Source of the DNA: Bacteroidales bacterium
GTDB lineage: Bacteria > Bacteroidota > Bacteroidia > Bacteroidales > P3
NCBI GenBank assembly: GCA_021443125.1
Contig: JABUUQ010000002.1
Location: 511,104 to 521,034, forward strand
Direction: 5' to 3'
Length of the DNA: 9,931 nucleotides
Shown piece after piece: positions 6,180 to 9,931 of the stretch. Under the pieces are notes generated by a model that had not been told where the DNA came from, ran no database searches, and saw nothing but the letters and a program-made list of their open reading frames with translations. Both the position numbers and the translations under genes were made by a program. Position 1 is the first letter of the stretch, and every line of letters starts with the position of its first letter.

Positions 6180-7373
6180 ATGTTATCATTATTTGCAACA
6201 TTATTACAAGTAGCGGAGAAAATGTCTTTCATGGATTTTGTTCAAAATCAGTTAGGACAGTTTTTCCAATATACAGCCTTTGCCAACTTTGAGATAGGAC
6301 ACATAGTAATGATGATTATAGGTTGTTTCTTTATAACCTTGGCTATTACTAAAGAGTTTGAACCAATGCTGTTGATACCAATCGGTTTTGGTATTCTTAT
6401 AGGCAATATTCCTTTCTTCCCTGGATTGAAGATAGGTATTTATGAGCAAGGTTCAGTTCTTAATATCCTTTATCATGGTGTACAAAACGGCTGGTATCCA
6501 CCTCTTATCTTTTTGGGAATCGGTGCGATGACAGACTTCTCTGCTTTGCTAAGCAATCCAAAACTTATGCTTATCGGAGCAGCAGCACAATTCGGTATTT
6601 TTGGCGCCTACACAGCAGCTCTTGCATTGGGATTTGCTCCAAATGAAGCTGGTGCTATAGGTATCATAGGCGGTGCAGATGGTCCAACAGCTATATTTAT
6701 TTCTTCACAGTTGGCTCCTGAACTTATGGGTGCTATTGCTGTATCTGCTTACTCATATATGGCTTTGGTTCCTGTTATTCAGCCACCTATTATGCGTTGT
6801 TTGACAACAAAGAAAGAAAGACTTATCCGTATGAAATCTCCTCGTCAGGTTTCAAAAACAGAAAAGGTTATCTTCCCTATCATAGGTCTTCTTCTTACTT
6901 GTATGATAGTTCCTACGGGTATTCCTCTATTGGGTATGTTGTTCTTTGGTAATTTGTTGAAAGAGTCAGGCGTTACAAGAAGACTTGCCAACACCGCTTC
7001 AAATACAATTATCGACGTTGCAACAATACTTATCGGTCTAACAGTAGGCTGTTCAACTCAGGCAACAACATTCCTTAATGCAAAATCAATAGGTATCTTT
7101 GCTTTGGGTGCTTTCTCATTCGTAGTAGCTACTTTCTTTGGTGTATTGTTCACTAAATTTATGAACCTATTCCTAAAAGAAGGCAACAAGATTAACCCAT
7201 TGATTGGTAATTCAGGCGTTTCTGCTGTGCCAGATGCTGCCCGTGTTTCAAACAATGTAGGTTTGGAATATGACAACAAGAACTATTTGTTGATGCACGC
7301 TATGGGTCCAAACGTAGCAGGCGTTATAGGTTCTGCAGTTGCAGCAGGTATATTACTTGCATTCTTGAAATAG
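6180..7373 (+). CDS. mmdB: Sodium-pumping decarboxylase beta subunit
   Basis: A 397-residue integral membrane protein of the OadB/MmdB/GcdB family that decarboxylates carboxybiotin and couples this to Na+ export. Many hydrophobic segments are visible, starting with about 40-58 and 62-80. The signature GGADGPTAIFISSQLAP (164-180) contains Asp167, equivalent to the essential Asp of Klebsiella OadB. The second signature KINPLIGNSGVSAVPDAARVSNN (337-359) contains Asn339, Gly343, Ser348 and Arg355, with the same spacing as the functional Asn-Gly-Ser-Arg set in OadB. The C-terminus NYLLMHAMGPNVAGVIGSAVAAG is also classical. The frame has ATGs at 6180 and, a little downstream, at residue 15 and residue 18; 6180 is preferred because an AGGAG (6165-6169) overlaps the stop of mmdC. 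It is the last gene of the operon; a hairpin terminator follows. Confidence 0.95.
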   Translation: MLSLFATLLQVAEKMSFMDFVQNQLGQFFQYTAFANFEIGHIVMMIIGCFFITLAITKEFEPMLLIPIGFGILIGNIPFFPGLKIGIYEQGSVLNILYHGVQNGWYPPLIFLGIGAMTDFSALLSNPKLMLIGAAAQFGIFGAYTAALALGFAPNEAGAIGIIGGADGPTAIFISSQLAPELMGAIAVSAYSYMALVPVIQPPIMRCLTTKKERLIRMKSPRQVSKTEKVIFPIIGLLLTCMIVPTGIPLLGMLFFGNLLKESGVTRRLANTASNTIIDVATILIGLTVGCSTQATTFLNAKSIGIFALGAFSFVVATFFGVLFTKFMNLFLKEGNKINPLIGNSGVSAVPDAARVSNNVGLEYDNKNYLLMHAMGPNVAGVIGSAVAAGILLAFLK

Positions 7374-7393
7374 AAAATACATATTTCAATATC

Positions 7394-7438
7394 AAAGAGC
7401 AATTCCCAAAAGGAGTTGCTCTTTTGTTGTTTCAACAA
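7394..7438 (+). terminator. Hairpin terminator of the decarboxylase operon
   Basis: A 13-bp stem (7394-7406 with 7412-7424, one G-U pair, sequence AAAGAGCAATTCC on the left arm) closes a 5-nt loop. It starts 20 bp after the mmdB stop codon and is followed by a U-rich run. A second small hairpin, TTGTTG-TTT-CAACAA (7424-7438), follows immediately. The first stem is strong enough to act as an intrinsic terminator and marks the end of the operon. Confidence 0.82.
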
Positions 7439-7441
7439 ATC

Positions 7442-7484
7442 AGAACGGCGTTTTAATTTTTTATTCCTTGCTTTTGATTTTCTG
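7442..7484 (+). repeat. Second copy of the AACGGCGTTTT dispersed repeat
   Basis: This 43-bp stretch matches the minus strand of 1438-1480 at 39 of 43 positions, sharing ACG-G/C-CGTTTT, a T-rich spacer, ATTCCTTGC and TTTT. Only one half of the larger palindrome is present; the left arm is missing, because 7430-7441 does not match. It sits between the decarboxylase terminator and the promoter at 7494, about 10 bp upstream of the -33 box. Confidence 0.75.
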
Positions 7485-7493
7485 AAAGCAAGT

Positions 7494-7524
7494 TTTGTTT
7501 TTTAAGAAATTATTTATATCTTTG
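7494..7524 (+). promoter_or_regulatory. Bacteroidota-type promoter for the two exported-protein genes
   Basis: The -33 TTTG at 7494-7497, a 19-bp spacer and the -7 box TATCTTTG at 7517-7524 are identical in form to the other two promoters of the window. Initiation near 7530 leaves about 22 nt before the ATG at 7552. This shows that an upstream TTG at 7495, inside the promoter, cannot be the start codon. Confidence 0.85.
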
Positions 7525-7551
7525 TGGCATGAAAACATATTTGTTAAGATT

Positions 7552-8883
7552 ATGAAAATAAAGGTGTTATTTTTATTGGCGATGAGTTGCTTATTTGTTG
7601 CCAATGCACAAAATCCAAGTTGGAATAGTTCGGTAAGCACAGTTTTGACCGACAATATCCAATCGGAAAAATTCCAACAAAAAATCAAAGTTTATAACGA
7701 GAATACAGCTTTTGCTCTCACAAAAAAGTGTAATAGCAAGTATTACATAGAGGAACTCGTTGATACTCAAGTACCAAGCAATAAGATTGCAATTGGTGTA
7801 GATTCCATTTTTGATATGGCAATATTGAATGACCATATTTATTTTGTAGGAAAAAATAATAATGATGGGTTTATAGGCAAGGTTCGTATTTCAGCCTTGC
7901 AGAGTGGTAGTGGATATTATGAACTAACACCTACACCATTATATACAATCCGTACAATAAAAGCATATAACGATTCAAATGGCAAACAGCATGTAGTTGG
8001 TATTGGTAGAGATACATTAAGTACTAGTCAAAATTTTTATTTTTTTGATTTTAACGATGCAAATACTCCAAATTTTGAATTAAAACCTATACAAATTTTA
8101 CGTCAAGTTTTGTGCGATTTAGATATTACAGATAAATATATTGCAGTTGTAGGGTATACGTATGGGGTTAATTATCACATCGAACAATCTTTAATAAGGA
8201 TAGATAAAAGTAATACATCTAGTATTCAAGGATATGCCTTTGATCATACACCTAATGCTTTTTGCCTTTTACCTGATTCCTGTCATGAAAAAATGCTTGT
8301 GCGACATACAATCAACAATGAAGTTGTTATAATGATGAATGCATATGATACATTTATTAACTTTTCTACGTTTCTAAATTGTGTTAATTTAAACAATCTT
8401 AACTACATTTATAGTGTTCAATCTATTCTACACGAGGAAAAGGATATGAAAATTAGAGATGCAGTCTATCATATACCGACAACCCAAATGTTTATCGTTG
8501 AAGATTGTACAATAAAAAGTATTGGCATGCCACAAAATATAAGTTATATTATGCATTCACAACCTTATTTGCAAACGAGTTATATGCTTGATTGTTTTTT
8601 TGATTTTAATAATTTTACATATTTTAATTGTATAGATAAATTGCATAGTACTAGATATATAGTTGCTGGAGTAGCAGAAAATTGTGTGGATAGCTATATT
8701 GCGGTGAAAGATATTACACAAAATATAGGCAATTGTTTTAGAAAATTTTCTTACAAAGTTGTTCCATTGACTCCTATCACTGCCAACTCTATGGTCAGTA
8801 CCATAGTGTTACAAGCACTAAATCCAAGTTGGAATCTATATCAATCACCAATTCAAAATAAAATAAAAGTGAAATGTTATTAA
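7552..8883 (+). CDS. Exported protein of unknown function, possibly beta-propeller-like
   Basis: With the ATG at 7552 the protein is 443 residues. It starts with a standard signal peptide (MKIK, hydrophobic core, cut after VANA before Q20) and has no lipobox. I do not recognise the family. The mature part is rich in Asn, Tyr and Ser. It contains recurring short beta units that resemble propeller blades, for example 'DMAILNDHIYFVGKNNNDGFIGKV' near residues 88-111 (quoted in part: AILNDHIYFVGK) and 'LDITDKYIAVVGYTYG' near 200-215. The pentapeptide NPSWN occurs at 21-25 and again at 424-428, backed by a 16-bp exact DNA repeat. No T9SS sorting domain or membrane anchor is visible at the C-terminus (ends KIKVKCY), so it is probably periplasmic or exported by an unclear route. 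The next gene follows after 11 bp, so the two are probably cotranscribed. Confidence 0.78.
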   Translation: MKIKVLFLLAMSCLFVANAQNPSWNSSVSTVLTDNIQSEKFQQKIKVYNENTAFALTKKCNSKYYIEELVDTQVPSNKIAIGVDSIFDMAILNDHIYFVGKNNNDGFIGKVRISALQSGSGYYELTPTPLYTIRTIKAYNDSNGKQHVVGIGRDTLSTSQNFYFFDFNDANTPNFELKPIQILRQVLCDLDITDKYIAVVGYTYGVNYHIEQSLIRIDKSNTSSIQGYAFDHTPNAFCLLPDSCHEKMLVRHTINNEVVIMMNAYDTFINFSTFLNCVNLNNLNYIYSVQSILHEEKDMKIRDAVYHIPTTQMFIVEDCTIKSIGMPQNISYIMHSQPYLQTSYMLDCFFDFNNFTYFNCIDKLHSTRYIVAGVAENCVDSYIAVKDITQNIGNCFRKFSYKVVPLTPITANSMVSTIVLQALNPSWNLYQSPIQNKIKVKCY

Positions 8884-8894
8884 AAAATAAAATT

Positions 8895-9931
8895 ATGAAG
8901 AAATCAATTTTACTTATTTTGGTTCTGTTGTTCTCTTTTGGAGTATTTGCCCAAACAGAAAATAATTGTAATAGCAAGTTTCTAATCTCTGAATATCCAG
9001 AATTATATTATAGTTATATTCCTACAAATCTATTAAAAATTTGTGGATTCCCTAGGGATTCCATAATGTATGATACTGGAATAGCCCATGTACCTCAAAG
9101 AGCTTGTTATTTTGGTATTTACCAATTAATGGCAGGCAGTGCAAATCATGAATATTATGACACAATTCAAGCTCCATATGGATTTGCTCAAATAATGCAT
9201 AATGATAGTTTGCTTAATATAGGTGGCGTGTCTCTTATTGTTAGGGTTGATTCCACGGAACGCTTTCCTATAACGCAGAATGTTGGCGACACAATACTTA
9301 TATTAGATGCAACAACGATGGATGTTTTATATGAGCAAGTTCTAAATGATTCCATATTTATTGAATCTTTCCCATGGCAAGCTCCAATAGAAGCTGTAAT
9401 GTATGAGATTATTTTTGATTCAGCTATTCAAGTACAAGGAGATTATTTTATTGCGTACAAATATAATCCAGCAAATACATACATTCTTTCTGCTGGTAGA
9501 ACCGAATATGCTATGCATCTTTATTGTTATAATTTAATGTCTACAAATTCTAGCGATACAAGAATCTTAAACGACAATAACAGCAGTGCAGACCAAGTTT
9601 ATTATTATAGACCAAATTTAGGATGGAAGTCATGTCTTGATTATAGAGATTATTTTTCATATCCAACTACGAGTCATAACGAACTTTATTACACGATTAC
9701 TATGATTGAAAAGAGTGCCTATTTTACAGACTTATATCCAACTGATAGGACAATCATGCCTCATACTACAGAACTTTGTGTTTTTACAATACCTGAATAT
9801 GCAATAAACAGACAAGCAGACTCAAGCGAAGTTAGCAGTATCACTGAAATTAACGAAAATGCAATTTCAATTACACCAAACCCAACAAATGATATAGTAA
9901 ATGTTTATTGCGATTATATGATGTATTTTGC
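8895..9931 (+). CDS. Secreted protein of unknown function with a type IX sorting domain, C-terminus cut by window
   Basis: A frame open from 8895 to the right edge gives 345 complete codons with no stop. The start gives a classic signal peptide (MKKS, hydrophobic core, cut after GVFA before Q20). The middle part (about 21-310) is Tyr/Asn/Asp-rich and I cannot assign it. Near the end, SSITEINENAISITPNPTND (about 313-333) followed by IVNVY is the beginning of a type A C-terminal sorting domain: a 'PNP' motif after a short acidic linker, then a 'D-hydrophobic-x-V' strand. Such domains direct export across the outer membrane by the T9SS, and normally run about 70-80 residues, so the true end lies perhaps 50 residues beyond the window. 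It is 11 bp downstream of the preceding exported-protein gene and shares its promoter. Confidence 0.85.
   Translation, partial: MKKSILLILVLLFSFGVFAQTENNCNSKFLISEYPELYYSYIPTNLLKICGFPRDSIMYDTGIAHVPQRACYFGIYQLMAGSANHEYYDTIQAPYGFAQIMHNDSLLNIGGVSLIVRVDSTERFPITQNVGDTILILDATTMDVLYEQVLNDSIFIESFPWQAPIEAVMYEIIFDSAIQVQGDYFIAYKYNPANTYILSAGRTEYAMHLYCYNLMSTNSSDTRILNDNNSSADQVYYYRPNLGWKSCLDYRDYFSYPTTSHNELYYTITMIEKSAYFTDLYPTDRTIMPHTTELCVFTIPEYAINRQADSSEVSSITEINENAISITPNPTNDIVNVYCDYMMYF

Noticed and set aside
7495..7551. Longer start for the exported protein at a TTG (7495)
   Set aside because: It lies inside the promoter and would put 19 residues, including charged ones, in front of an otherwise ideal signal peptide beginning at 7552.
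8789..8806. Hairpin CTATGGT-CAGT-ACCATAG as a terminator or attachment site
   Set aside because: The 7-bp stem is inside the coding sequence, about 75 bp before the stop codon, with no U-tract and no sign of insertion; most likely chance.
7729..8981. Shared 13-bp word TGTAATAGCAAGT in the two exported-protein genes (near 7729 and 8967), as evidence of common ancestry
   Set aside because: The flanking protein sequence does not align beyond C-N-S-K, and AT-rich words of this length recur by chance.

Overview
The window looks like a piece of chromosome from an anaerobic, propionate-forming member of the Bacteroidota (probably Bacteroidales). Four things point there. Promoters have the form TTTG-N19-TATCTTTG. 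Most genes lack Shine-Dalgarno sites and have A-rich leaders. Type IX secretion (T9SS) proteins are present: a PorZ-like N-terminus and a C-terminal sorting domain. DUF4837, a family I know only from this phylum, is also present. The DNA is AT-rich throughout.

Layout. (1) Bases 1-1310, minus strand: prfA (peptide chain release factor 1) followed 24 bp later by the start of a porZ-like T9SS gene cut by the window edge. (2) Bases 1311-1635: a divergent intergenic region with one consensus promoter facing each way and a cluster of inverted repeats built around the palindrome AAAACGGCGTTTT. (3) Bases 1636-7373, plus strand: a DUF4837 lipoprotein gene, then five tightly spaced genes for methylmalonyl-CoA epimerase and a sodium-pumping methylmalonyl-CoA decarboxylase (alpha, delta-like, biotin carrier, beta), closed by a strong hairpin terminator. 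(4) Bases 7374-7551: terminator, another copy of the AACGGCGTTTT repeat, and a third consensus promoter. (5) Bases 7552-9931: two exported proteins of unknown function, the second reaching the start of a T9SS sorting domain before the window ends.

How the genes work together. Succinyl-CoA is isomerised to (R)-methylmalonyl-CoA by a mutase not in this window. The epimerase converts it to the (S) form. The alpha subunit transfers its carboxyl group to biotin on the carrier protein, and the membrane beta subunit decarboxylates carboxybiotin while exporting Na+. The delta-like subunit should anchor the complex. The result is propionyl-CoA plus a sodium gradient.

The most unusual items are the delta-like subunit, whose standard membrane anchor and cytoplasmic tail carry an extra exported domain of about 200 residues that I cannot assign, and the dispersed intergenic palindromic repeat. 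I did not find a clearly new multi-gene system; the decarboxylase pathway is well known. I saw no rRNA, tRNA, CRISPR array, transposase or phage gene.
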